This document shows positions 1 to 11,093 of a stretch of 64,000 nt of DNA, one piece after another. This DNA comes from Sorex araneus (Eukaryota > Chordata > Mammalia > Eulipotyphla > Soricidae), in contig NC_073302.1 of NCBI RefSeq assembly GCF_027595985.1, forward strand, positions 403,418,003-403,482,002. The letters are read 5' to 3'. The translations under genes were made by a program, and so were the position numbers. The notes beneath the pieces are model-generated. The model was given only the letters and a program-made list of their open reading frames with translations. It ran no database searches and was not told the DNA's origin. Within the stretch, counting starts at the first letter, position 1. Every line of letters begins with the position of its first letter.

Positions 1-130
1 AATATTTTATCAGGATTAGAGATCACCAAAGTTTTCCTGTAAAAGGCTTAAGGGTAAATATTTTTGGCTTTTTATGCCATACATTTTCTTGTAGTTATTC
101 TATTTTACAGTTACAATGTGATAGTAATGG

Positions 131-297
131 ATCCAGAGTGATAGTACAGTGGGTAGGGCACTTTCCTTACATGTGGCCAATTCAGGTACAATCTAAGAAA
201 CACATATGGTCCCTTGAGAACCACTGAGTGATACCTGGAACTGAGTGATATCTTAGCACTGCCAGGTGTGACCCAAAACCAAAAAAACAAAACAAAG
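131..297 (+). mobile_element. SINE type 1 (tRNA-Ala-like, shrew SOR type), diverged
   Basis: The head matches the SINE A-box region (GATAGTACAGTGGGTAGGGC). The body carries the CATATGGTCCC block and the GTGTGACCC end, followed by an AAAACC/AAAC tail. It is clearly diverged from the consensus-like copy at 59551. Confidence 0.85.
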
Positions 298-572
298 TAA
301 AATGATAGTAGCTATAGGTAACACATGAGCAAATGGATGTAGCTATTACAACAGAACTTGACTTACAAATTCAAAAGGCTCTTTCAAATTCTCTTATTAA
401 GAGTTGTGAATTAAACCAAGAGCTTTGGATTCCAAAAATAGTGCATATTCCTCGCTGTGTTGACCTCAATGGCAAACTTATGACTTTGAATGCCTGTCTC
501 AACAGTCTTTCTCCTTCTTTTTTCTTCAAAATGGCCACCCTCTCAGAGATCATTTTTAAAACTCTTAAGATA

Positions 573-752
573 AGGATTGGAGTGATAGTAGAGAGAGTAA
601 GTGACTTTCCTTGCCTATGGATGATGCTGGCTTGATTGCCATCACTGTATCTGGTCTCTGAAGCCCTGCCAAGAGTGATCCCTGAGCAGAGAGCCAGGAA
701 TAAGCCCTGAGAACAGTCAAGGGTGGCCCACTCTCCCTGCCCAAAACCCAAA
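573..752 (+). mobile_element. SINE type 1, old copy
   Basis: Head (ATTGGAGTGATAGTAGAG), body (CCCTGCCAAGAGTGATCCCTGAG) and a short C/A-rich tail are present but diverged. CTCTTAA motifs on both sides could be a decayed target duplication. Confidence 0.75.
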
Positions 753-1928
753 TACTCTTAAAACCTTTCAAAAGTGGTACTGAAAAGGAAATGATACTTC
801 GCCCATTTTTGATTTATCTCCTGTCCTGGTGAGTAAGAGATAGGTTTTCTACACAGTGAAATGGCTTATCTGGGGTAGGTCTTCCTCTGGAGTTTATATC
901 CTAAAGCATCAGGCTTCCTTCCGTCCTTTGGACCTGCGCTAAGTACAGCAATCATGTGTGCATGGAAGTAAATTTGGTTCTATGCATGTTGCTGGGAAAA
1001 TTGTATTTCAATTCCCAATTTATTCCCCTCCCCTCTTTCCTTCCCCCAATTATAGTAAATCACAGTTAGGGTTTTAGCCTAGATATAAAAGTCTAATTGA
1101 CACATTACATAGATGAAATACAGCACTATTCTTCTGTTAAAAGGTCTATCACTCTTAGTAAATGTGTGGGTCTTGAACCATGAAACTCAGACTGAAAGGC
1201 ATACAAATATTTAAGAACTATAAATCCCAAGCCTTGGAGAAGAGGAAGAAAATAAAACTGGCTACCTTTAATCATTTATTTCCTTCATTCCTTATCCTCA
1301 TTTGAATTTGAGAGTCTTTATGGCTTAGAGGAGACTTGTTCATACCAAATAATTTATCCCTATGAATTCTGTTTTTGTGTATTTCACATGTCAGAGACAC
1401 ACAATAATACTGCCATTACTTGCCAGTTGCATGAACTTTGATCTCAAACAAGTCATGGGTCAATGTCAAACAAAGCACTGAATGTGAAATAATAAGCAAC
1501 TTCCATGCCTATGATATTACGAGATTTTATTTTTTTATTGAGGACACAATAGCATAATTTTATCTTTATTTGCAGTTAGTGACTGCACTGCAGATATTTC
1601 TCCAAGTCAAGGACAGGTTTTACAATGATGTTAAAGATATAAACTTCTCAGTATTACACAAAACAATATGTTATCTTGTTTCTTACTAGTCTAATGAACA
1701 TTTCATTGTTCACTATTATTAGTGATTTAACGAGAAAGGCCATTTGACAATTTTCCAATTTCAACAGTTCAAAAACTAGTTCCACTAAGATATGGATTTT
1801 ATAAAATTACTCCTGAAGCTGTAGGTACTTATAGGTACGTGTAGTAACAACAAGATCCAACTTAGCTAAATTTCTACGGTTTATAAAATTCACACAGGAA
1901 ATATGAAATACCATAAATTTGGTACTTT
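753..1928. other. Unique, AT-rich interval without recognised feature
   Basis: I see no repeat, splice-bounded ORF or RNA gene here. An A/T-rich stretch at 1530-1545 could be a decayed tail but has no recognisable body. Confidence 0.5.
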
Positions 1929-2078
1929 GGGCCAGAATGATAGTACAAGTAAAGAGCTTGTCTTGCACGTGCCAGACCTAGGTTTGTCACACTATATGGT
2001 CCTGAGCACAGAGCCGTCAATAAGCCCTGATCAACACCAGGTGTGGCCCCAAAACAAAAACAAACTAAAGAAACCCCA
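1929..2078 (+). mobile_element. SINE type 1, old copy
   Basis: It has the head GGGCCAGAATGATAGTACAA, the block TATATGGTCCTGAGCACAGA and the ending GTGTGGCCCCAAAACAAAAA. Several small deletions show age. Confidence 0.8.
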
Positions 2079-2449
2079 ATTTTACATTAAGATGTGATTA
2101 ATGATATTCATAAAAAGACTAGTGATATTGCTCTTTATAAAGATATGCAACTGAATTTGTACTCATGACTCTTAAGTGTTTAATTCCTTTCAATTTTGTA
2201 TGTAAAGAAATGGTATAAATAATATAACTGAATATTAGACACGGGGATTATGGCAAACTATTGCTAATTAAGTCCTAATCATTTTTACATACGCTGCCAT
2301 CCCTCTATGGTTCTTATTTTTCCATAATGCTTAGAAACTTGTTTCATGGTGTCCCATAAGCCTAGGATTCCAACAATATAACTCTGACCCAATTAAATAA
2401 AGTTGGGCTCATTAAGAAATGGAAGTTATGACTGCTTTAAAAATACACA

Positions 2450-2620
2450 TTTTTTTTCTCCCTTTGGTTTCTGGGTCACACTCAGCAGTTCGCAGGACTT
2501 ACTCCTGGCTCAGGGATCATTCCTAATGGTGCACAGGGGATCATAAGCCATGACAGGGATTGAATTAAGGTCTGCTGTGAACAACACATGCACCTCACCC
2601 TTGTACTATCTTTCTAGTTT
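2450..2620 (-). mobile_element. SINE type 1, old copy
   Basis: Read on the minus strand it has a decayed head, the body block and a poly(A) tail, which is poly(T) at 2450-2458 on the plus strand. The diagnostic plus-strand block is GGGTCACACTCAGCAGTTCG. Confidence 0.75.
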
Positions 2621-2712
2621 CTAGTCTTTATGGGTTTTATAAATGATAGCTCAGCCAGGTTAAGGCCTTTAAAATTATTGTAATTATTATTATTTTGTAC
2701 CAGTATGTGAAG

Positions 2713-2729
2713 TATATATATATATATAG
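2713..2729. repeat. (TA)n microsatellite
   Basis: A short run of eight TA units sits just upstream of the L1 fragment. Confidence 0.85.
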
Positions 2730-2769
2730 CAAATATTTGCAACCATTTCTTAAAAGCAACAAGTTATTT

Positions 2770-3505
2770 TATGGAGGTATCTCAGGCAACAACAGAACTT
2801 CCATATGACCCAAAAATTCCAGTTCTTTGTATCTACTTCCAAAATACAAAAGTATTCATTCAAATGAACATATTCACACCATTTTTCATCGCAGCGTTTA
2901 GTACAATAGCTAGGATATGAATTAACCAAGGTGTCCAATGATAGATGAGTGGCTCATATACATAATGGAATATTATGCAGCTGAAAGGAAGGATGAAAGC
3001 ATGCAATTTGCTTAACTTGGATGGAATTGTGAGATATGATGTTAAGTAAAGTCAGAAGAAAGACTAGCACCAAATAATCTCACTTATCTGTGGTATATAG
3101 AATGATAGGACAAAGGAATGCAAGGTGCCAATGTAGGTAAAACCCTTGACCCTAGATTATAGAAATGAGAAGGACAGGGAAAAAGAGAAATTAAAGGGTG
3201 AGGAAAGTAAAGGGTCAGGGACTTTAGGCATCTTGATAGTATAGTTATATGTTCTATGTACATGTTTAAACCACAGAACCCAAAGTATTGTAAGCAGGAG
3301 ACCCAATATAAATTTATTTGCATATCTTTATAAAGAGCAAAATCGAACTTCAAATGTGCCTTTTTTAAGTAGCAGGTAGTAGGCGGGAGGGAAAGTGGGG
3401 ACATTGGGGAGAGAAGTTGACAATGGCAGTGGAATTGGTGTTAGAACACTGCATGCCTGAACAACTGTGTAAATCACACTGCTTTATTTTTTGAAAGTGA
3501 CCAGT
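2770..3505 (+). mobile_element. Old L1 3' end (ORF2 C-terminus and 3' UTR)
   Basis: Plus-strand words typical of the end of mammalian L1 ORF2 appear in order: TTCCATATGACCCA near 2801, ATGGAATATTATGCAGCTGA near 2965, and CACTTATCTGTGGTATATAG near 3080. A purine-rich 3' UTR (GGGAGGGAAAGTGGGG) and the CTGTGTAAATCACA end follow. Many frame breaks make it non-coding. Confidence 0.8.
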
Positions 3506-3650
3506 TTCATAAACATTAAATATCTTGTAATCACATGTCTTGTCTTCTTACACCATTTTTAACAATACTTCAACATTATAATATTCTTCCACCTTTCTGA
3601 TAAAACTCATCTATCTCACAAAAATATACCCTATAAGGGGGCCTTACAAC

Positions 3651-3739
3651 TTTTATTTATTTATTTGTTTTGGTTCTACATCCAGTGCTGTTCAGACTTA
3701 TTCCTGGCTTGGCACTCAGGGTTCACTTCTAGTGAGTTA
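3651..3739 (-). mobile_element. Outer SINE type 1, 3' half (split by insertion)
   Basis: This is the tail-side part of a minus-strand SINE (TATTCCTGGCTTGGCACTCA). It stops at TAGTGAGTTA (3730-3739). The same ten bases recur at 4590-4599, where the SINE resumes, so one SINE was split by the 3740-4589 insertion. Confidence 0.8.
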
Positions 3740-4589
3740 ATCATCATCATCATCATCATCATCCCGTTGATCATCAATTTTCTTGAGCGGTCTCAGTAAC
3801 GTCTCTATTCGTCCTAGCTCTGAGAATTTAAAAGCTTCTCTTTACTCGTCCTTCCCAATGATGCCCCATTGGAGGCTCTTTCAGGGTCAGGGGAATGAGA
3901 CCCATCATTGTTACTGGTTTTTTTTTGTTTTTTGTTTGCTTTCTGGATCACACCCAGCTATGCACAGGGGTCATTCCTGGCTCTGCACTCAGGAATTAGC
4001 CCTGGTGGTACTCAGGGGACTATATGGGATGCTGGGAATCGAACCCGGGTTAGCCGCGTGCAAGGCAAACGCCCTACCCGCTGTGCTATCGCTCCAGCCC
4101 CCATCATTGTTATTGGTTTGGGAATAAGAATATGCCACAGGGAGCTTGCCAGACTCTCCTATGCGGGCAGGAAACTCTCGGTAGCTTGCCAGGTTCTCCG
4201 AGAGAGAGAACTGGGCTATAAGATGTCGCTCGGCAGTCTCTGGATGTTGACCGTTGATGGGAATTACACAGCACCAGGGGCATTTTCTGCGTGTGACCAC
4301 CTAGTTGCTGGAGAATGGGGGGTCTGGGCAGAAGAGGTCCAGTCCCAATCTGAGCAGGCTTGGAGGCCTCAGCCCCGGGTCCCACACACCTGGGTTCCTC
4401 TGCTGGTTCCTTCGTGCATGAGGCTCGTCCGAATGCGTTGAGAGGGGCCTTGAGCATGGCTGTGGCTAGGTTCCTGAGGTTCCGGAGATCTTTGGCAGCT
4501 GGGGCTCTGCTGGGCGTGGGGAGGAAAACTCAACCATCCCGTCCGAGGAGCCCTGGTGAAGACAGCCAGGCTCGGGGGCAAGAGACTTG
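3740..4589 (-). mobile_element. Retroposon with (GAT)n 3' tail, family not recognised ('element F')
   Basis: It is flanked by the 10-bp duplication TAGTGAGTTA (3730-3739 and 4590-4599). Read on the minus strand it begins with a GC-rich region with no A box or tRNA-like head. It ends in about seven GAT units, seen on the plus strand as ATC repeats at 3741-3763. Removing the SINE nested at 3918-4099 and its duplicated 17 bp leaves about 651 bp. The 3' part (plus 3740 to about 4207) matches the body of the type 2 SINEs elsewhere in this window, with about 85 extra bases in the middle. Tails of short tandem repeats are known for RTE-clade and some other LINEs. I infer a 5'-truncated LINE or its non-autonomous relative. 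No reverse-transcriptase motif lies in this copy. Confidence 0.65.
3918..4099 (-). mobile_element. SINE type 1, nested inside element F
   Basis: A full-length, little-diverged minus-strand copy with an exact B-box region (GGGTTCGATTCCC read on the minus strand). It is flanked by CCCATCATTGTTACTGG (3901-3917) and the same sequence with one change (4100-4116). Its poly(A) tail is the T/G-rich run at 3918-3940. Confidence 0.95.
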
Positions 4590-4683
4590 TAGTGAGTTAG
4601 AGGAACCATATTGGGAGCCAGGAATTAAACCTAAGTTGACCACATGCAAGGCAAGTGCCTTACCTGCTGTACTATTTTGCTGG
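4590..4683 (-). mobile_element. Outer SINE type 1, 5' (head) half
   Basis: This continues the SINE interrupted at 3739. It carries the minus-strand head (CAAGGCAAGTGCCTTACCTG on the plus strand). It is more diverged than the nested SINE, as expected for the oldest layer. Confidence 0.8.
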
Positions 4684-4883
4684 TACCTAACTTTTAAAGG
4701 TTTCTTGGAAATGTATATACTAGACAAAATTTAATTAAAAAGTTTTGGGAATATTAGTTGTGACAAAAATATTCCATTTTGTACAGCTTATAGCTTCATT
4801 TAAGAGACACACAATACTATTAAACAATAGCTGCTTCTCTTTCAATAAATGTAGAGATTCAAATCAAAGGGATTAAATTTGTA

Positions 4884-5025
4884 CTATCAGAGTGATAGTA
4901 CAGTGGGAGGGGCACTTGCCTTGTCTTGTGGGCAACCCGAGTTTGATCCTCAGCATCCTATGATTTCCCCAAGCCCATTAGGTGTAAGCCCTGAGCACAA
5001 ACCGGTTGTGACCCAAAAGCAAAAG
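4884..5025 (+). mobile_element. SINE type 1, internally shortened
   Basis: Head GAGTGATAGTACAGTGGGAG and end GGTTGTGACCCAAAAGCAAA are clear. About 20 bases of the middle body are missing. Confidence 0.85.
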
Positions 5026-6554
5026 TATTTATTTATCATTGTCTTCTCCATTCTCTCTGATTAATTTTACCTCTTTAGGGTACCATGGACTAAGGAGTAC
5101 ATTTTATGCTCTTATTCATAATATATTATAAATAATATATTTTATGTTCTTATAATTCATAGCTTTTAAATATTCCAGCTTTTAAATATTTTTAAAATTT
5201 TTTAAAAAGTTCCAGGGTAAAATATTCACAGATTCAAAAGAGACCATCAAATGTGATGCTTGTAATATAAGGTTTTTTTCTTAACTCTACTTTGATGATA
5301 AAAGCTCCATTTCTAGATGCCAACTTTATCTGCAGAATCCCTTCCAGCAGGCGAGATCTGATTTATTTACCTACCCTATAAAAGAGTCTCTTCAAGAATG
5401 GGCAGCACAGAACCTCCACATCAAATGAGGTCAGAAATGCTTCCCAGTCATAAGGCCAGTGACTAGGATAGCACATAGAGATGATGGCACGCCCCTCTGC
5501 TTGAGGGATGCATGATCTCTACCTGGGTAGACAGATAAGCTGACCCATACCCACGGTGACAGGAGCTAGTAAGTTATTGAGTTCCAGAGCTTTGCTTATC
5601 GACACTAAAAACACTCAACTGTGTATGTCAACAAACAGCACTTTCTGGGAACTCAGTAATGAACATCCACGACAACCCTTCTCTCTGACTTTGTTAATCA
5701 TTGAGCTCTCTTTTTCTGAATTTGAGAGTGAGTCATGACTTTAACTCTAGGGCAGGCTGATAAAGGTCCTACATCAATGACCTGCCCTCGGGTTTCCGGG
5801 TCAAAGGAAGAGAGGGGGAAAAAAAGGGAGGAAATTGACAACAGCCAACTTAAGAGAGCCTATGACAAGGGTTAGTGTTGAAAAATAATGTTGTCCTCAA
5901 GATGACCTTCTCTATAACAGTGGGCCCTGCTCACAGAGAACAGAGTGTAGCGTAAAATCTAATATCGAAAAATAGGATGGAGCTTCTTTCGTCTATCACA
6001 TGAGGAGGTTTACTAATACTCAGTGTAAGTGGTTTATTTGATAGAGACAATGATTGTAATGACCTATATATAAAACAAGTGTTTCATTGTGGTTTAAAGT
6101 GACCACAAGTGAATTATTCCCTAAGACAGAAAAACATATTTAAACCCTGAAATATTTTTTAAGATCCTGACTAGTGACTACACTCCCCAATACTTGCTAT
6201 GGGTAAGACTGGGCATTCTTTTGTTATCTTGAAGGTATTAATTTTGTAACAGTCATTTTTAGGTGTTCAGTTGTCTTGACTAGCTTGAAACCAAAATGAT
6301 TTCAAGGGGGTATGGGGAATAGTATGTGTCCAAATTGGATATAAACACGAAAGTCTGCATTTATGGGAGATGAAAATCACATTTTAAAGATTCAATAATC
6401 AGAATAATTTTTCTAACCATCCTGGCATATGAAAACGTAAAAGCTTAAATGACAGCAGAATATGTTACATTAGGAAAATGTGTAAATCGACATCATTTCA
6501 CCCAATTACTAATTTTTTTAAGACTATATGTAGACCTGGAAAAATAGTCTCCCC
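5026..6554. other. Unique interval, possible conserved non-coding DNA at about 5290-5800
   Basis: The left part is AT-rich. From about 5290 to 5800 base composition is balanced and no repeat is recognised (for example GGCGAGATCTGATTTATTTACC shortened, AAGTTATTGAGTTCCAGAGC). No ORF with flanking splice signals is convincing. Confidence 0.4.
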
Positions 6555-6640
6555 AGTACTACCAGGAGTGATTCCTGAGTACAAATCCAGAAATAACCTC
6601 TGAGCATCACTGGGTGTGACCCCATAACAAAACAAAATTA
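6555..6640 (+). mobile_element. SINE type 1, 5'-truncated
   Basis: Only the body (CTACCAGGAGTGATTCCTGA) and the end CTGGGTGTGACCCCATAACA with an AAAC tail remain. Confidence 0.8.
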
Positions 6641-7106
6641 TATATAAGATAAAGTTTAGGGATTGAGGAAACCCTACGATCACATCTCTCCAAGTACCAG
6701 GAAAACCCTCATATTACTGCTGAAATTTATTTTCAATTTTCTTATTATTGAATTAATTATAGACTATTAAACAAGTTTCTGAGAAATCAGCTTTCAACAC
6801 AAGAAATGTTCAACACTATCAGCATTCAATGCAAGAAATGTTCAACAGATGACTTAGCTGCCCAACAGTCTAGTTTTAATACAGTTCCAGGCCATAAGTT
6901 TAAAATTTTCTATAATTGAGAAAACACTTACATGCATAACCATCCATTTAATTATTTGCTGAAAATAATCCCATTAGATTGTTACTACCGTTTGATCAAT
7001 GAAGATGGTGAGATTGAATGAGTATATAGAAGCACTCAATAGTCATTCAAATAATAATTATTATTTATTAATATGAATCATTATAACAATAATTAATAAT
7101 AATTAC

Positions 7107-7345
7107 AGTTACATAGCTGGTAAATCAACCTGGATCCAAATCTAATTAGTAAATCTATTAGAAGTTTATCTTTCAATATCTTCCTTGACCCAGAAAAGCA
7201 AGCAATAGGTTTCCAATTTGCTCAAGTTACGACATCCGTTGAATCTCTGCAAGCCCAGCACTGTGCCAAGTTACTTCTAACAACCCAATAGCTAGAAGGC
7301 AATGACTATCCTAACTTCTGAAGTCCTCACTGTTGGCAAGATTGT
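7107..7345 (+). mobile_element. MIR fragments (probable)
   Basis: CATAGCTGGTAAATCAACCTGGATCC resembles, in shortened form, the MIR 3' core. CTGTGCCAAGTTACTTCTAACAACCC near 7261 resembles the MIR middle. Both are strongly decayed. Confidence 0.45.
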
Positions 7346-7494
7346 GAGATAGAACTAAGAGCCATCCCTTGTCACCACAGGCCCTTTCTCTGGACTTGCT
7401 TTCCTTTCTATGTTCCACTTTCTTCTCTTCAGTTGATTCCTAGTTCAAAATTCAAAAACAATATGAAAATTTAAAATATAAGGTCTTTTTTTTT

Positions 7495-7775
7495 TTTGGA
7501 AATGGAGAGAAGTCCCAAGCGGTGCTCAGGAAACCCTGGTAACCCATCTTGGAGAGTCTCGACCAACCGATCTAGTCAGTCAATGACAGGGCACAAGAAC
7601 GCTGACCTGTTTAAGCCCTGTGGTGCCAGGATTACCCGGACTATATCAGGGGACCTGGGGACCTCCAGGCTATGTACAGTGATGCTCTGGAGACCATGTG
7701 ATGTTGGGGTAGGGATCAGCTGCCCTCAAGACATGTATCTGAATCATGTTATGATTTCTCTAACTCCTAAAAGTA
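7495..7775 (-). mobile_element. SINE type 3 (long body), decayed
   Basis: The T-run at 7487-7497, AAGCGGTGCTCAGGAAACCC, and GGAGACCATGTGATGTTGGG near 7690 fit a minus-strand long-body tRNA SINE like those at 41245 and 56508. The head is barely readable. Confidence 0.45.
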
Positions 7776-7851
7776 GGTTCTTCATAAAGAATAACAAAAA
7801 CCCTGGTTAAGAAAAAATAGAACAAAATATACATATTTCACTATTTTGCTT

Positions 7852-8023
7852 CCTTGTTTGTTTGGAAGTCAAACCCAATAGAGCTCAGGGCTAATTCCTC
7901 GCTCTATGCTCAGAGATCACTTCTGGTGGTCCTTGGGGGAACATAGGCAATTCCAGGGCTGAATTGGGGTTCCGGAACCAGTGGCATGCAAAGACACTGT
8001 CTTAATCCTCTGTCTGTTTCTCC
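7852..8023 (-). mobile_element. SINE type 1, old copy
   Basis: GAGCTCAGGGCTAATTCCTC and TGCTCAGAGATCACTTCTGG mark the body. The head ends near TCCTCTGTCTGTTTCTCC. Confidence 0.8.
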
Positions 8024-8196
8024 TTACACGCCATGTTTTTTAATGAATTTTAAAGATCACAGATATGGAAGAGGTTTTGGAAATTATGGGGAAAATCTGT
8101 ACTACTTATTATGGCAACTAAATTGAAAATCTAGAGGGAAGTGGCAATTTTACAACAAAATTAAAACTACCAAACTAAGCTAAGAAAAAAAGTGAA

Positions 8197-8350
8197 GAGC
8201 TGGAGAGGTAGTACAGCAGGTAAGCTGACTGCCTTGTAGATAAACTGTGTTTGATCCCTGGAACTTCATATGATCCCCCTGAGCTCTACCAGGAGTAACT
8301 CCTGGCTAGGTGTAAGCTATGAGCACCACTATGTGCATTACCCCATCCAA
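8197..8350 (+). mobile_element. SINE type 1, old copy
   Basis: Head GAGCTGGAGAGGTAGTACAG, B-box region TGTTTGATCCC, body ACCAGGAGTAACTCCTGGCT and a short A-rich tail. Confidence 0.85.
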
Positions 8351-8429
8351 GAATTAAAAAGAAAAGAAAAGCTGAATATGAGCACTATTGCCCTTTGAGT
8401 TATCATCCAGGCCCAAGATAACTAGAGAT

Positions 8430-8620
8430 GGGGCCAGAGTGATAGTACAGTGGGTAGGGTTTTTGCCTTGTGCATGGCTGACCCTGGTTCAATCCCCAGA
8501 ATCCCATATGGTCCCCAAGCAACACCCGTTGTAATTCCTGAGTGCAGAGACAGGAGTAACCTCTGAGCATCATTGGCTGTGTGACCCAAATAGCAAAAAA
8601 ATAAAAAATAAAAATAAAAG
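8430..8620 (+). mobile_element. SINE type 1 with target duplication
   Basis: A full-length copy from GGGCCAGAGTGATAGTACAG to a long A-rich tail, flanked by ACTAGAGAT (8421-8429 and 8621-8629). Confidence 0.9.
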
Positions 8621-8694
8621 ACTAGAGATATTAGTAAAGCCACCATCTGGGCTATAATTTTGATTAAACGTATATCTTTAGTTATCTTCTATGA

Positions 8695-8817
8695 CTATTG
8701 TTCTGACTCTGAGATCACTTCTGTTGGCACTCAGGGGACCATCTGGTGCTGGAAATTGAACCCAGACCTCCTGCATGCAAAGCCTGTGCGCAGCCCATTG
8801 AGCTCTCTTTCCAGTCC
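8695..8817 (-). mobile_element. SINE fragment, old
   Basis: GATCACTTCTGTTGGCACTCAG and CCTGCATGCAAAGCCTGTGC (each read in part) identify the minus-strand body and head. Confidence 0.7.
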
Positions 8818-8985
8818 TACTTACTATATTTTTAAGTAAGAAAATAATTGCTGAATAACATTCAGAATATCTTCCTATTTAAGAAGGAAAATTAAACAAA
8901 GATATTATTGAGAGAGTGGAAATAGCAACTATGGAATCTATGCCCAGTGAAATAGTAATTAGCTATAAAAAAAAAACACAGACAG

Positions 8986-9640
8986 AATCTTACATTTTGC
9001 TATAATAAAGAGGATGTCATACACATGGCTGACCTGGATTCAATCCTGGAATCCCATATGGTCCCCTATGTACTGCCAGGAATGATTCCTGAGTGCAGAG
9101 TCAAGAATAACCCCTGAACATCACCAGGTGTGCCCCCCAAAAACAAAATTAAAAAGTTATAAGAGGGGACGGGAGCAATAATACAGTGGGCAGAGCACCT
9201 ACCTTACATGCAGCTGACCTAAATTCAATCCCCAGCACCCCGTATGGTCTCCTGAGCCCTGCCAGGAATGATTCTTGAGTAGAGAGCCAGGAGTCAGCCC
9301 TGTGTACCACTGGGTGTGACCTAAAAACCGAACATAAGCAAATAAATTTTAAAAGAGGATGTCATGTTAAAGAAAGAATAAGTCAGGAGAAAGGCCAATC
9401 TCACTCATATGTGGAATACACACAAAGCAAGGGAATAGACAATGGCCAGTGGAAACAAATCCTCAGACTGTCAACAGAATGAAGGTTACCAAGGAGTAAG
9501 TGGGGGCAAGGTGTGGCATGGGGCTGATAGGAAGAGTCCTCTGGACTGTGATGGAGGACTATTGGCACTTTGGTGGTGGGTGGATGCAGTAGCACTGTAT
9601 GTCTAAAACACAAAGATTAGTACTATTGTAAGTCATGCTC
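8986..9640 (+). mobile_element. Old L1 3' end interrupted by two SINEs
   Basis: The L1 ORF2 end (GAATCTTACATTTTGCTATA near 8987) resumes after the SINE pair as AAGTCAGGAGAAAGGCC near 9380 and CACTCATATGTGGAATAC near 9402. A G-rich 3' UTR and GTATGTCTAAAACACAAAG follow. Confidence 0.7.
9021..9351 (+). mobile_element. Two SINE type 1 copies in tandem between one pair of direct repeats
   Basis: A 5'-truncated SINE (about 9021-9160) is followed directly by a full-length SINE (about 9166-9345). Together they lie between AAAGAGGATGTCAT at 9007-9020 and the identical 14 bp at 9352-9365. The second copy probably landed in the A-rich tail of the first. Confidence 0.85.
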
Positions 9641-9890
9641 CTTCAGTAAAAAGAGAAGTAACATTTTAATATAAATGGATTGTCCAACTGATAACACCAA
9701 ATACGTGCTATGAAAAAAATGCTCCTGAAAATTTTTCAAGTGCAGTGGAATTTGAGTATGGAAAGCAGAAAAAACACTTCCGTTTCATTTAAAATTTATT
9801 TTTTAACAAGAAAATTAGAACTTGATATACTAATCCCAAATATCAAAAATAGTTTAATAAACCCCTTAGAGGAATATTTTATTATTTTAT

Positions 9891-10060
9891 TTGATTTTTG
9901 TTTGGGGGCCACACCAAAATAATATGTAATAAATAATGCCCAGCGGTTACTTTACTCCTGGCCCTATGCTCAGTTGTTACTCCTGGCAGTGCTCAGGTAG
10001 CCCTATAGGGTACCAGGGTAGGCAATCACTCTACCTACTGCACTATTTTTCTGGCCCCAG
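9891..10060 (-). mobile_element. SINE type 1, old copy
   Basis: The minus-strand body (CTCAGTTGTTACTCCTGGCA on plus) and head (CACTCTACCTACTGCACTAT on plus) are readable, with a small AT insertion near 9915. Confidence 0.8.
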
Positions 10061-10235
10061 AATATTTAAATTTTATTGATGAATCAGAACTTTCTAATTG
10101 GTAAAATGGATCCTCAGGGCCAACAGAAGATGAACTCAAGTCATCCCATATAAACACACCAATTTGGTCTACAAACTCACAAGTTTTCACAAATTCACAT
10201 ATTTTCTTTCTTGTGTTCATAAACGAGATAAATTC

Positions 10236-10560
10236 ATAAACTTGAAGCTCTATTGTCAAGACACAGAAAGCTCTCTCATATGTAGGAAATAAAAAATCAT
10301 AGGAGGGGGATAACAAAAGGCCAAAAAGCAATGGAATCCAAGAATTGGTTTACAGAACTAAGCCTACCATGGTAGTGATATGTGGCGGGTGGGAGGAGGG
10401 GACAGCTGTCGGGGAGGGGGAGATGGGTGGTCCTGAACAATGGTAGGGGGAAATAGACTCTTTATGGGGGATGTTGGAATGCTGTATGCATGAAACCCTA
10501 TCATTTACAGTACTGTAAAATTGCAAATCGTGGTGACTACAGTAAAAAAAAATTAAAAAT
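10236..10560 (+). mobile_element. L1 3' end
   Basis: GCTCTCTCATATGTAGGAAA near 10271 is the end of ORF2. A G-rich tract at 10386-10430 follows, then the 3' terminus with CTGTATGCATGAAACCC and an A-rich tail. Confidence 0.8.
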
Positions 10561-10920
10561 AGAGAGATAATACTGAAAAGGGCTGTCAAGATCCCTAAGA
10601 AGTTGGCAGGGGCACATCTTACATTAGGATACTAATGCATGAAATGTAGAGTAAGGAGTTTAATAAATGTCACACAATTTATTTACTCTATTACTCTATT
10701 CATATTCACCCACCCTCATGTCAGTTTTGCATCAGAATCAACCACAAATCATAAGGAAACAGAAAACTCTATGCATCAAAATGACATGTCTCAAGGAGTC
10801 CTAAAGTTGAGTGACTCCATTTCAGTGTGAAACGCAATTTGTAGCTATTGTAACCTTATGTTACCAGCAGAAGGTAGATATTGATGATACTTAGAGAATA
10901 AATATTCTTTTGGGGGGCTA
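10561..10920. other. Unique interval
   Basis: AT-rich sequence with no repeat, gene or RNA recognised. Confidence 0.5.
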
Positions 10921-11093
10921 TTTCTGTTTGTTTCTTTTTGGGTCACATATGACTGTGGTGTGACTGCGACTCTGCTCAGGGCTTACTCCTGGTGCTGGCT
11001 CAGAGGTCACTCCTGGCAGGGCTCAAGGAACCATATGGGGTCCCCAGGGTCGAACCCACATGCAAGGAAATTGCCCTATCTACTGTACTATCC
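10921..11093 (-). mobile_element. SINE type 1
   Basis: GCTCAGGGCTTACTCCTGGT and CATATGGGGTCCCCAGGGTC on plus mark the body. The head ends at CTACTGTACTATCC. The tail side is TTTCTGTTTGTTTC. Confidence 0.85.

Noticed and set aside
3908..4441. A 177-codon plus-strand ORF
   Set aside because: It runs antisense through a SINE and element F and crosses their borders, so it cannot be a host gene.
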